Under the pieces are notes generated by a model. That model saw only the letters and a list, made by a program, of their open reading frames with translations, was not told the origin of the DNA and did not search any database. From contig CAAFWD010000041.1 in NCBI GenBank assembly GCA_900766645.1, positions 1 through 14,319 on the forward strand: DNA of 14,319 nucleotides, written 5' to 3'. This DNA is from an uncultured Cetobacterium sp. (GTDB lineage: Bacteria > Fusobacteriota > Fusobacteriia > Fusobacteriales > Fusobacteriaceae). Position 1 is the first letter of the stretch, and each line of letters begins with the position of its first letter. This document shows, piece by piece, positions 6,436-14,217 of this stretch. The translations under genes were made by a program, and so were the position numbers.

Positions 6436-8136
6436 CTATTTTTTAATATACTCACTGGAATTTTGTCCAGCTATTTGACCAAATACAGTAATATCAGTCA
6501 TTGCATTTCCACCTAATCTATTAGCACCATGGATACCTCCAGTTACCTCTCCGGCAGCATAAAGTCCAGGAATAGGCTTATTATTTGATAACACTTCTGC
6601 ATTTTGGTTTATTTTAATACCACCCATAGTATGATGCACAGCTGGTGCAACTTCAACACTGTAGAATGGAGCTTTAGTTAATTCTCTAGGCAAGCTTTGT
6701 CTATTAAATTCACTATCTTTTTTATCTTTGACAGCATTATTATATTTGTTAAAAGTTATTTTTAGTTCTTCAGCAGGAATATTTAATTTTTGAGCTAGTT
6801 CTTCAATAGAATTCCCTTTTACTAAGTATCCTTTTTTAGCATAACTGTTGATAGCTTTTAAACTTTCTTTAACATTTTCATCAAAAACTAAGAATGCGCT
6901 AGCACCTTTTTGAGCTAATTCAGCTTTCGAAACCACATCTCTTGTATCAAGTTCATTAACAAATCTTTTACCATCTCTATTAACAAGGATAGCACCATTT
7001 CCTCTAACAGCTTCAGTTATCATTACACTATTTGAAGGCATAACTGTAGGGTGAGTTTGAATTTCATTCATATCAACTAAATCAGCATTAATTGTTTTTG
7101 CCATAGAGATTCCATCACCAGTTGCACCTTTATGATTAGTAGTTCCAAATCCTAGAAGTTTTGCATTATTTTCAACAACCATTTCAGGGTTAGCTCCGAA
7201 ACCACCAGTTGCAATAATTACAGCTTTAGAGTTTATTTTATATTGTTGTCCATTAGGAGCCTTTACAACTACACCTTTAATAACTTCTCCATCATAAATT
7301 AAAGATTCTGCAAATGTAGAAAGTCTAATATCTACTCCAGATTTTTTAGCAGTTTCAGAAAGAGCAGCAACTACATTTGGTCCCACGGGAGCTCCTCCAG
7401 CAGGTCTATGAGTTCTATCAACACTTTGTCCACCCATTCTTCCTAAGTTTGAAAGGTCAGCTCCTTTAGCCATTAACCAATCTACAATTTCAGAAGAATT
7501 AGAAGTTAAAGTTTCAACTAAAGTTTTATTATTTGTATTTTTTCCACCTTTCATAGTGTCATTAAAGAATTTTTCAGCGGAATCTTCTATACCTTTGCTT
7601 TTTTGAATAGATGTATTAGCGGCGTTTAAACCACCAGTTGCATAGTTAGTATTTCCACCTAAAATAGCAGCTTTTTCAACTAGTATAACGTTAGCACCAT
7701 TATCTTTAGCTGTTATAGAAGCAGTTAGACCAGCTCCACCACCACCAATTATAACAATGTCAGTATTTTCGTCTTTGTAAACAACAATTTTCTTTTCTCT
7801 AGGTATAAGCTTTGCTCCAGAATCTTTAACAGCTCTAGAAATAGCTCTTTTTAATCCAACACTTGTTGAAGTGGCTCCAGCAACATTATCAACTTTTGTG
7901 TTTTGAGTCTCAATAACATCAGCAATAATAGTTTGCATACCGTCTTTAGTAAAAGAACTTTCATTTTGCTCTAATATTTCAATATTCTTAATTTCATTTT
8001 TATCAATTTCCACCTTAACTTTAATATCTCCATTATATCCTTTAGCAGATGAGATATATTCTTTAGCGGATAAAGTATTGGCAGATATTAAAAGGCATGC
8101 CATAGCCTTAAAAACATTTTTTGTAAGTTTTATCAT
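6436..8136 (-). CDS. Exported FMN-binding/FAD fumarate-reductase-like flavoprotein
   Basis: 566 residues: an export signal (about 1-24), an FMN-binding domain (about 28-107) with the flavinylation motif DNVAGAT at 83-89 (T89 likely carries covalent FMN added by ApbE), then a FAD dehydrogenase domain starting with GGGGAG at 131-136. Catalytic positions known from Shewanella flavocytochrome c fumarate reductase (H365, T377, E378, R381, R402, H504, R544) appear with matching spacing as H362, T374, E375, R378, R399, H501 and R540. C-terminal FAD contacts read GLYAAGEVTGG and ANRLGGNAM. There are no CxxCH heme motifs, so electrons must come from a separate carrier, probably at the periplasmic membrane face. 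Fumarate is the likeliest acceptor; urocanate, methacrylate or another enoate remains possible. GGAGG is 5 nt before the ATG. Transcribed alone. Confidence 0.9.
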   Translation of the reverse strand: MIKLTKNVFKAMACLLISANTLSAKEYISSAKGYNGDIKVKVEIDKNEIKNIEILEQNESSFTKDGMQTIIADVIETQNTKVDNVAGATSTSVGLKRAISRAVKDSGAKLIPREKKIVVYKDENTDIVIIGGGGAGLTASITAKDNGANVILVEKAAILGGNTNYATGGLNAANTSIQKSKGIEDSAEKFFNDTMKGGKNTNNKTLVETLTSNSSEIVDWLMAKGADLSNLGRMGGQSVDRTHRPAGGAPVGPNVVAALSETAKKSGVDIRLSTFAESLIYDGEVIKGVVVKAPNGQQYKINSKAVIIATGGFGANPEMVVENNAKLLGFGTTNHKGATGDGISMAKTINADLVDMNEIQTHPTVMPSNSVMITEAVRGNGAILVNRDGKRFVNELDTRDVVSKAELAQKGASAFLVFDENVKESLKAINSYAKKGYLVKGNSIEELAQKLNIPAEELKITFNKYNNAVKDKKDSEFNRQSLPRELTKAPFYSVEVAPAVHHTMGGIKINQNAEVLSNNKPIPGLYAAGEVTGGIHGANRLGGNAMTDITVFGQIAGQNSSEYIKK

Positions 8137-8162
8137 TTAATCCTCCCTAAATAGTTAAAAAT

Positions 8163-8191
8163 ATACTAAATACATACATGTATATTAGTAT
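8163..8191. promoter_or_regulatory. Candidate operator overlapping the flavoprotein start site
   Basis: ATACTAA (8163-8169) and TTAGTAT (8185-8191) are perfect inverted repeats 15 nt apart, with a second perfect palindrome, ATACATGTAT (8174-8183), nested between them. The block overlaps the -10 box and the predicted transcription start, a typical repressor position. The regulator is unknown. Confidence 0.45.
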
Positions 8192-8215
8192 AGTGTAAAA
8201 AATATTAAAAATCAA
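8187..8215 (-). promoter_or_regulatory. Promoter of the flavoprotein gene
   Basis: On the minus strand TTGATT (8215-8210) and TATACT (8192-8187) are exactly 17 nt apart. Transcription would begin near 8180, giving a leader of about 44 nt before the ATG at 8136. Confidence 0.65.
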
Positions 8216-8232
8216 GAATAAAAATAAAAAAA

Positions 8233-8259
8233 AGGATGAAAAAGTTAAATTTTCATCCT
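8233..8259 (-). terminator. Terminator of the glsA-moaA-MOSC/CutC unit
   Basis: AGGATGAAAA (8233-8242) pairs perfectly with TTTTCATCCT (8250-8259) around a 7-nt loop. On the minus strand it is followed by a long T-rich run (8232 down to 8221). It lies about 40 nt beyond the MOSC-CutC stop codon. Confidence 0.85.
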
Positions 8260-8298
8260 AAAAGTATTAAAAAATGAGTTTATTTTAATAAAGTATTA

Positions 8299-9339
8299 TT
8301 ACACAATAAGTTTTCCATGATATTCAGAATTAGGTATTAATTTTTGAATATCTTTTATATTATCTTTGGTAACTTTACCTGCGACAACAATTTTTATATT
8401 ATTTTTTCCTAAAGTAATCATATTATTTAAAAGCTCTGAGCCTTCAATAGCAGTATTCTTTTTTCCAGAAGTTAATATTCTATCAATACCAAGGTTTATA
8501 AGCTTAGGAATATCATCTAAAGGATTTTCTACATAGTCAATAGCTTTATGAAATGTTATTGACATAGGCTTTGCTAACTCTACAAGTTCTTTTAAAGTTG
8601 TGTAATCAATAGAGTTATCTTTATTTAAAACACCAAAAACTACACCTAAAACACCAAGTTCTTTACATAGAGAAATATCATTTTTCATTATTTCGATTTC
8701 ATCATCTGAATAAATAAAATTCCCGCCTCTTGGTCTGATCATTACAAAGACTGGAGCAGCTAAAGATCTAGATTTTTTAATAGTTCCATAAGATGGTGTA
8801 GTTCCACCTTCAGAAAGATTGTCACAAAGCTCGATTCTTGTGGCACCTTTTCTTATAGCTTCAACAGCATCTGCATAAGAATCAACGCAGGCTTCTAAAA
8901 TAAGAGTTTTTTTAGAAACCATAATTTGATCACCAGAAGTTATTTTTCCGCCCTTTAAAACTTTAGCGAAAACTCCTTCTCTAGGCATAATGCAGTCTCC
9001 AACTCTATGATATATCTTACAGTGATGGTGACACTCTTTTCCTTTTTGAGTAATTTCTAAAATAGAATCCCCAATTTGTAAAGTTGAACCGATTGCCAAA
9101 TTTTTTAGATCAATTCCTTGAGTAATAATATTTTCTCCAAAATCTCCAAAGTTAACATTTCCACCTTTAGAATTAAAGATGTCAATTTGCTCTAATTCTA
9201 ATAAGCTTATTTGTCTATGCCAGTTACCAGCGTGAGCATCATTTTCAAGTCCAAAGTTTTCAACTAAAATTCCAGACTCAATAGCCTTTTTTTCGGTTCC
9301 TTTTTTTTCGCTGATACATATAGCTATTACTTTTCCCAT
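8299..9339 (-). CDS. MOSC-CutC two-domain fusion protein
   Basis: 346 residues from the ATG at 9339. Residues about 1-142 are a MOSC domain (sulfur-carrier fold of Moco sulfurases), with DAHAG near 34-38, FGENI near 67-71, cysteines C103, C107 and C116 in a His-rich segment, and MPREGVFAKV. Residues about 146-346 are a CutC TIM barrel with EACVDS, RIELCDNLSEGG (168-179), MIRPRGGNF, TFHKAID and a terminal EYHG. Both domains look intact and the join is direct, with no linker or frameshift. CutC was named for copper tolerance but its chemistry is unsettled. An ATG 18 nt upstream is unlikely because the GGAGG ribosome binding site lies inside that extension, 5 nt before the chosen start. The start follows the moaA stop by 1 nt, implying coupled translation. 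Joint function unknown; a Moco or sulfur link is inferred from moaA. Confidence 0.88.
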   Translation of the reverse strand: MGKVIAICISEKKGTEKKAIESGILVENFGLENDAHAGNWHRQISLLELEQIDIFNSKGGNVNFGDFGENIITQGIDLKNLAIGSTLQIGDSILEITQKGKECHHHCKIYHRVGDCIMPREGVFAKVLKGGKITSGDQIMVSKKTLILEACVDSYADAVEAIRKGATRIELCDNLSEGGTTPSYGTIKKSRSLAAPVFVMIRPRGGNFIYSDDEIEIMKNDISLCKELGVLGVVFGVLNKDNSIDYTTLKELVELAKPMSITFHKAIDYVENPLDDIPKLINLGIDRILTSGKKNTAIEGSELLNNMITLGKNNIKIVVAGKVTKDNIKDIQKLIPNSEYHGKLIV

Positions 9340-9340
9340 T

Positions 9341-10315
9341 TTATCCTCCAATTTCATTCATTCTTCTAGTATCTGTATTTTCATTGTCAGTATTGCACGT
9401 CATATTATGTTCTTTAGGTTTATTATATATAGCATTTTTAATAATCTGAGCGAGCTCATCACAACTTATAGAATCCTTTAAATAAGGCTTTAAATCGATC
9501 CCTTCGTTGTAATGTAAACAAAGTTTTAAAAAACCAGAAGAAGTTACTCTAACTCTATTACATTTCTCACAAAATCTATTAGATAGAGGGCTGATAAATC
9601 CAATTTCCCCCTTATATCCTTTAACTTTAAAATACTTTGCAGGACCATCGTTAGAGTCTTTTTTATTATTTATGATAGAATATTTTTCCTTTATTAATGT
9701 TAAAACTTCATCATTAGATAGAGGATTAAAATTTCTTCCTTCTCCTATAGGCATAAGTTCAATGAAACGAACACCGATATTTAAATTTTTAGTTAGTTCT
9801 ACAAAATCAAATATTTCGTCATCATTTACTCCACGCATAATAACTACATTTAATCGAACTTTTTCGAAATTAAGTTCCACTGCTTTTTTTATAGTTTTAA
9901 AAATTTTTGAAAAATCTCCACCTCTAGTTATAGAATTATATTTTTGTGGAGATAAACTATCCAAACTAATATTAATATTTGTTAAGCCGTCTTTTTTATA
10001 TTGTTCTAAATTTTCTAAAAGATCTATTCCGTTGGTTGTGACAGCTATTTTTTTTATAGTTGAATTATTGTTTATTTTTTTTAAAATTACTCCAAAATCT
10101 TTTCTTGTAAGAGGTTCTCCACCTGTGATTCTAATTTTATCTATTCCTAACTTTCCTACAGCACTGATTATTTTTTCAATTTCATCAGAATTTAGGTAGT
10201 TAGAATCGGAATTAAATTTAAATTTTTCAGGTACACAGTATTGGCACTTTAAATTACAGATTTCGGTAATGGAGAGTCTTAGATAGTTAATTTTTCTTTT
10301 TGTTTTATCAAACAC
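9341..10315 (-). CDS. moaA: GTP 3',8-cyclase MoaA (molybdenum cofactor biosynthesis)
   Basis: 324 residues, the normal family length. MoaA is a radical-SAM enzyme that converts GTP to 3',8-cyclo-GTP, the first step toward molybdopterin. The N-terminal 4Fe-4S motif is C20-NLK-C24-QY-C27, followed by the SAM-contact GGEP at 65-68. The second cluster is formed by C249, C252 and C266, with the RVR residues just after C252 that contact GTP. The protein ends in the family's conserved Gly-Gly (323-324), which is needed for activity. The start is GTG at 10315, with AGGAGG 5 nt upstream; the preceding gene's TAG stop overlaps this ribosome binding site region. No moaC, moaE, moeA or mogA gene lies in the window, so the rest of the pathway must be elsewhere. 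Confidence 0.95.
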   Translation of the reverse strand: MFDKTKRKINYLRLSITEICNLKCQYCVPEKFKFNSDSNYLNSDEIEKIISAVGKLGIDKIRITGGEPLTRKDFGVILKKINNNSTIKKIAVTTNGIDLLENLEQYKKDGLTNINISLDSLSPQKYNSITRGGDFSKIFKTIKKAVELNFEKVRLNVVIMRGVNDDEIFDFVELTKNLNIGVRFIELMPIGEGRNFNPLSNDEVLTLIKEKYSIINNKKDSNDGPAKYFKVKGYKGEIGFISPLSNRFCEKCNRVRVTSSGFLKLCLHYNEGIDLKPYLKDSISCDELAQIIKNAIYNKPKEHNMTCNTDNENTDTRRMNEIGG

Positions 10316-10324
10316 AGAATCCTC

Positions 10325-11284
10325 CTAAATACAACTATTTTTAAAGTCTATTTGTGCGGCTAAAAACTCTTCCATTTCTTGTAGCAATTGATATAATGTA
10401 GCTCTATTTTCAAATTCTTGTCTCGTTTGAGGGAGAGGCATCTTAGAAAAAAGGGTTTTTAACTGAGAATGTTCGGCTAAAAGTGCTGATATATCATTTT
10501 TTAAATCTATATTTTCAGAAACATGAGAAATAAAATTTGAAAGAATAAGAGAGTGTTCATAAGTAATATATAATCTCTTAAAATAAATTCTTATTCTTGT
10601 AAGTATTCTATATTGACGTCTTCTCATAGAGAAAAAATTAAGATCATTATTACACTTTTCAAATAAAGAGTTTTGGTATTCTAAAAGAGAAAGTTTTCTA
10701 CCATCTTCTATTATATTTTTTAAGTGTTTAAAATTATTATCTTCAGCAACAGAGACACAATTACATTTTAATGTTTCAGAAATTTCGGATAGAATTTTCT
10801 TTATTGTATCATCTACTTCTGTCTTTTTTAAATCTATTTTTTTTTCATTATTAGGCATGTATAGATTTAAAATATTCCCAATTAATAATCCAAGTATCAG
10901 TATTGATATTTCATTAATTAAAAATTCTTTAGATATAGATTTTTCAGTTAAAATATGTGTTGCTAAAACTGTAGTAACTAAAAACCCCTGTAAAATATCA
11001 AATTTTATACATAGAGGCATAAAAATAAGGATAAAAATACCTAGTGTAATATACTGAAATCCCATGATAAAAACTAAAAATACAAAAATACTAATACCTA
11101 GAAGCACAGCTAAGAATCTTTCAAAGGTAATTTTAATACTTTCAGTTTTAGTTGATTGAATGGAAATGATAGCTACAATGCTAGCTGTTAATCCATACTT
11201 TAAACCAAAGTAATCCGAAAGAAGATAAGCTAAAAAAGACGCCAAAGCAGTTTTTATGACTTTATGATCAAAAGTTTTTATCAT
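10325..11284 (-). CDS. Aromatic acid exporter family (ArAE type 1) membrane protein
   Basis: 319 residues. The N-terminal half (about 1-145) has roughly six membrane segments, with the typical opening KTALASFLAYLLSDYFGLKYG and an FERFLAVLLG repeat near residues 54-63. The C-terminal half is soluble, helical and charged, consistent with the ArAE_1 C-terminal domain. The family is related to FUSC-type carriers such as AaeB and is thought to export aromatic carboxylates, though most members are untested. AAGGAG lies about 10 nt before the ATG. It starts 20 nt after the glsA stop with no hairpin between them, and its TAG stop is 9 nt before moaA, so it is probably co-transcribed with both. Substrate is unknown; a role in pterin or organic-anion export would be speculation. 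Confidence 0.8.
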   Translation of the reverse strand: MIKTFDHKVIKTALASFLAYLLSDYFGLKYGLTASIVAIISIQSTKTESIKITFERFLAVLLGISIFVFLVFIMGFQYITLGIFILIFMPLCIKFDILQGFLVTTVLATHILTEKSISKEFLINEISILILGLLIGNILNLYMPNNEKKIDLKKTEVDDTIKKILSEISETLKCNCVSVAEDNNFKHLKNIIEDGRKLSLLEYQNSLFEKCNNDLNFFSMRRRQYRILTRIRIYFKRLYITYEHSLILSNFISHVSENIDLKNDISALLAEHSQLKTLFSKMPLPQTRQEFENRATLYQLLQEMEEFLAAQIDFKNSCI

Positions 11285-11304
11285 AATATTTTACTCCTTA
11301 AAAT

Positions 11305-12219
11305 TTAAAAAATACTGAATTTAAAGTTTTCAGCTAACTCTTCTAAAACAGCTATTCCTGCAATAGAGTTTCCTTTTACATCAAGAGCAGGTCCAAATAC
11401 TCCAATTCCCATTTTTCCAGGAACAACAGAAAGTATTCCACCTCCAACACCTGATTTAGATGGAATTCCCACTTTAATAGCAAACTCTCCAGATCCATCA
11501 TACATTCCACAAGTAACCATTAAAGTTTTAGCTATAGTAGCAATATGCTCACTAACAACTCTTTCTCCTGTAGATAGAACTCCACCTCTTGCAAGAAACA
11601 GACCTATTCTAGCAAGATCGTCAGCAGTAACTTTAATAGAACATTGTTTAAAGTAAACGTCTAGAACTTCTTCAACATCTCCAGTAATAAGACCTTCTCC
11701 TTTTAGGAAATAAGCCATAGCACGGTTTCTGTTTCCAGTTTCTTTTTCACCTAAATAAATTTCTTCATCAACTTCTAGTTCTGGATTTTCAGAGATAAGT
11801 CTAAAGAAGTCTAAAACTCTTTGGAATTTCTCTTCACCAGTTTCTCCTTTGATCATAGAACAAACTTCAATAGCTCCAGCATTAATCATAGGATTGAATG
11901 GCTTTCTCATTCTTCCAGTTTCTAGTTTTCTGATAGAGTTAAAAGCATCTCCTGTTGGTTCCATTCCAACTTTAGAGAAAACATATTTTTCTCCTCTATC
12001 AAGTAATGCTAACATTAAAGTTAAAGGCTTAGAAATACTTTGAATTGTGAATTTTACATCAGTATCCCCAGCTTTAACAATTTCACCTGAATCGTCAATA
12101 ATACAAACTCCAAGATGACCTTTATTAGCATGAGTAAGACCAGGGATGTAATCAGCAACCTTTCCAAGTTCACATTTTTCCTTGTTTCTGTTTACAACAC
12201 CATTTAAAAAAGTTTTCAT
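11305..12219 (-). CDS. glsA: Glutaminase A
   Basis: 304 residues, the usual size for the serine-dependent glutaminase family, which hydrolyses glutamine to glutamate and ammonia in the cytosol. The catalytic S61-x-x-K64 is visible in QSISKPLT. Other conserved elements are MINAGAIEV around N113, the N-x-N-R-A-M-A-Y segment near 163-170, Y189 and Y240, and the KSGVGGGI loop (255-262) that closes the active site. GGAGGG is about 8 nt upstream of the ATG. It is the first gene of a likely four-gene unit reading through to MOSC-CutC. In enteric bacteria this enzyme helps acid resistance by releasing ammonia; whether that applies here is unknown. Confidence 0.96.
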   Translation of the reverse strand: MKTFLNGVVNRNKEKCELGKVADYIPGLTHANKGHLGVCIIDDSGEIVKAGDTDVKFTIQSISKPLTLMLALLDRGEKYVFSKVGMEPTGDAFNSIRKLETGRMRKPFNPMINAGAIEVCSMIKGETGEEKFQRVLDFFRLISENPELEVDEEIYLGEKETGNRNRAMAYFLKGEGLITGDVEEVLDVYFKQCSIKVTADDLARIGLFLARGGVLSTGERVVSEHIATIAKTLMVTCGMYDGSGEFAIKVGIPSKSGVGGGILSVVPGKMGIGVFGPALDVKGNSIAGIAVLEELAENFKFSIF

Positions 12220-12255
12220 ATAAAATACCCTCCGTACAAATTAGTTCGTTCTTTA

Positions 12256-12284
12256 ATTATATAAAAAAAAAAGGAAAATATCAA
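12256..12284 (-). promoter_or_regulatory. Strong promoter of glsA operon
   Basis: On the minus strand TTGATA (12284-12279) and a perfect TATAAT (12261-12256) are exactly 17 nt apart. The spacer contains a run of ten T. Transcription would begin near 12249, about 30 nt before the glsA ATG. This is the best promoter in the window. Confidence 0.75.
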
Positions 12285-12329
12285 AAAAATTTAATAATAA
12301 AAGTAACGAAGTATATAAGGAGGAGTGCC

Positions 12330-14030
12330 ATGTCGATGTTTTGTTATCAATGTCAAGAAACTGCTATGAACAAAGGTTGCACACAAAGAGGAGTTTGTGG
12401 AAAAGAGGAGAAAACGGCTAAATTAGAAGATCTTTTGATGTATATGAGTAAGAGTGTGTCAGCTTATATGACACTACTTGATGGGAAAAGTGTCTTTAAT
12501 CATGACACACATTTTTGGGTAATTAACTCATTATTCATAACAATAACTAACGCAAATTTTGATAATAATGCTATAAAAAAAGAAATTTTAAAGGGTGTAA
12601 AATATAGAGATGAATTCAGAAAAAATATAAATAGTTTAGGTATACATATACCTGATAAATATTTAAAATTTGCAGATTGCGCTTGTGATTTTGAAAATGA
12701 CATTGAGATGTTGGAATATGCAGATAAAATTGGAGTAATGAGAACTGAAAATGAGGATATAAGATCTTTAAGAGAAACAGTTATATACGGTTTAAAAGGA
12801 ATGTCAGCTTATATAGAGCATGCAAGAAATTTAGGAAAAGAAGACATGGAAATATATAAATTTGTAGAGAGAGCATTGGCTGATGTTGATAATGATGCTT
12901 TAGGTGTAGACGGGTTGTTGGATTTAGTAATTGAAACAGGGAAATATGGAGTTGAAGCCATGGCTTTGTTAGATGCTGCAAATACAAGTACATATGGAAA
13001 TCCAGAGGCAACTAAAATAAATCTAGGAGTAAGAAATAAGCCTGGAATATTAATTTCAGGGCATGATTTAAGTGATTTAGAAGAACTTTTAGAGCAGACG
13101 AAGGGAACAGGTGTGGATGTTTATACTCATTGTGAAATGTTACCAGCTCATGCATACCCATATTTTAAGAAATATGATAATTTAGTAGGAAATTATGGAG
13201 ATTCTTGGTGGCATCAGACTAAAGAATTTCAAGATTTTAGAGGGCCTATATTATTTACAAGTAACTGTTTAGTTCCACCAAGAGGAACAATAGCAGAGTA
13301 TCTTGAGAGAGTCTATACAACAAATTCGGCAGGAATGGAAGGCTGTGTGCATATTATTAGAGGAGAAGATGGGAAAAAAGATTTTTCACAGATAATAGAA
13401 AAAGCAAAAAAATGTAAACCACCGAAAGAATTGGAAACAGGGACAGTTGATGGGGGATTTGCTCATAAGCAAATTTTAGATGTTGTTGGAACTATTTTAG
13501 AAGCAATAAATGAAGAAAGAATAAAAAAATTCTTTGTAATGGCAGGTTGTGATGCTCGAATGCAGGATAGAAAATATTATACAGAGTTTGCTCAAAGTTT
13601 GCCAGATGATACAGTTATTTTAACAGCGGGTTGTGCAAAATTTAGATATAATAAACTTAACTTAGGAGAGATAAATGGAATCCCGAGAGTTTTAGATGCA
13701 GGCCAATGTAATGATTCATATTCCTTAGCGGTTGTTGCATTAAAATTGAAGGAAGTTTTAGGATTAGAAGATGTTAATGATCTACCAATTGTATTTAATA
13801 TAGCATGGTATGAGCAAAAGGCTGTACTTGTTCTTTTAGCACTTTTATACCTAGGGTTTAAAAATATTCATATAGGGCCAACGATTCCAGCATTTTTATC
13901 ACCAAATGTGTTGAAAGTATTAATAGAAAAATTTGGCATTGGAACAATAACAACAGTAAAAGAGGATATAGATAAATTCTTATATCATAGAGATGATAGT
14001 GATAGTTGTTTACATGATTATTCAAATTAA
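12330..14030 (+). CDS. hcp: Hybrid-cluster protein (class I Hcp; NO/hydroxylamine reductase)
   Basis: 566 residues. Hcp carries a cubane cluster and a hybrid iron-sulfur-oxygen cluster; it reduces NO to N2O in E. coli and hydroxylamine in vitro. The N-terminal cysteines C5-x2-C8-x8-C17-x5-C23 match the class I (anaerobe, 4Fe-4S) type rather than the enteric 2Fe-2S type. The hybrid-cluster ligands of Desulfovibrio vulgaris (H244, E268, C312, C406, C434, C459, E494, K496) are all present exactly one position later: H245, E269, C313, C407, C435, C460, E495 and K497. AAGGAGG lies 6 nt before the ATG. It is divergent from glsA and followed 17 nt later by rubredoxin. No clear -10/-35 pair was found in its AT-rich leader. 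Cytoplasmic. Confidence 0.97.
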   Translation: MSMFCYQCQETAMNKGCTQRGVCGKEEKTAKLEDLLMYMSKSVSAYMTLLDGKSVFNHDTHFWVINSLFITITNANFDNNAIKKEILKGVKYRDEFRKNINSLGIHIPDKYLKFADCACDFENDIEMLEYADKIGVMRTENEDIRSLRETVIYGLKGMSAYIEHARNLGKEDMEIYKFVERALADVDNDALGVDGLLDLVIETGKYGVEAMALLDAANTSTYGNPEATKINLGVRNKPGILISGHDLSDLEELLEQTKGTGVDVYTHCEMLPAHAYPYFKKYDNLVGNYGDSWWHQTKEFQDFRGPILFTSNCLVPPRGTIAEYLERVYTTNSAGMEGCVHIIRGEDGKKDFSQIIEKAKKCKPPKELETGTVDGGFAHKQILDVVGTILEAINEERIKKFFVMAGCDARMQDRKYYTEFAQSLPDDTVILTAGCAKFRYNKLNLGEINGIPRVLDAGQCNDSYSLAVVALKLKEVLGLEDVNDLPIVFNIAWYEQKAVLVLLALLYLGFKNIHIGPTIPAFLSPNVLKVLIEKFGIGTITTVKEDIDKFLYHRDDSDSCLHDYSN

Positions 14031-14047
14031 AAGATGGAGGGATGTTT

Positions 14048-14209
14048 ATGAAAAAATGGATATGTGTACCGTGTGGATATGTTTATGATCCTGAAATGGG
14101 AGATGTTGATAATGGGATAGCTCCAGGAACACCTTTTGAAGATTTGCCTGATGGATGGATGTGTCCTCTTTGTGGAGCTTCAAAAGAAGATTTTAAACCA
14201 GTGGACTAA
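14048..14209 (+). CDS. Rubredoxin (53 aa)
   Basis: A 53-residue protein with the two iron-binding knuckles C6-VP-C9-GY and C39-PL-C42-GA, plus the conserved YDPEMGD, GIAPGTPFEDLP and DGWMCP stretches of classical rubredoxin. It is a soluble one-iron electron carrier. I chose the ATG at 14048 because GGAGG (14036-14040) is 7 nt upstream; the in-frame ATG at 14042 is only 1 nt from it. It follows hcp by 17 nt and shares its terminator, so it is likely an electron donor to Hcp or to another anaerobic stress reductase. Identity is certain; partner is inferred from position. Confidence 0.96.
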   Translation: MKKWICVPCGYVYDPEMGDVDNGIAPGTPFEDLPDGWMCPLCGASKEDFKPVD

Positions 14210-14217
14210 TACTTAAT

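Noticed and set aside
8065..8136. Possible lipoprotein signal (AMAC) in the flavoprotein N-terminus
   Set aside because: The cysteine precedes rather than follows the hydrophobic core, so an ordinary signal peptide cleaved near residue 24 fits better.
9340..9357. Six-residue upstream extension (MKLEDK) of the MOSC-CutC protein
   Set aside because: The GGAGG ribosome binding site lies within this extension and points to the ATG at 9339.
9672..10199. 175-codon plus-strand frame inside moaA
   Set aside because: Antisense to moaA, whose radical-SAM motifs are intact; no ribosome binding site or family resemblance. The other antisense frames (e.g. 897-1235, 4889-5155, 12781-13011) are rejected for the same reason.
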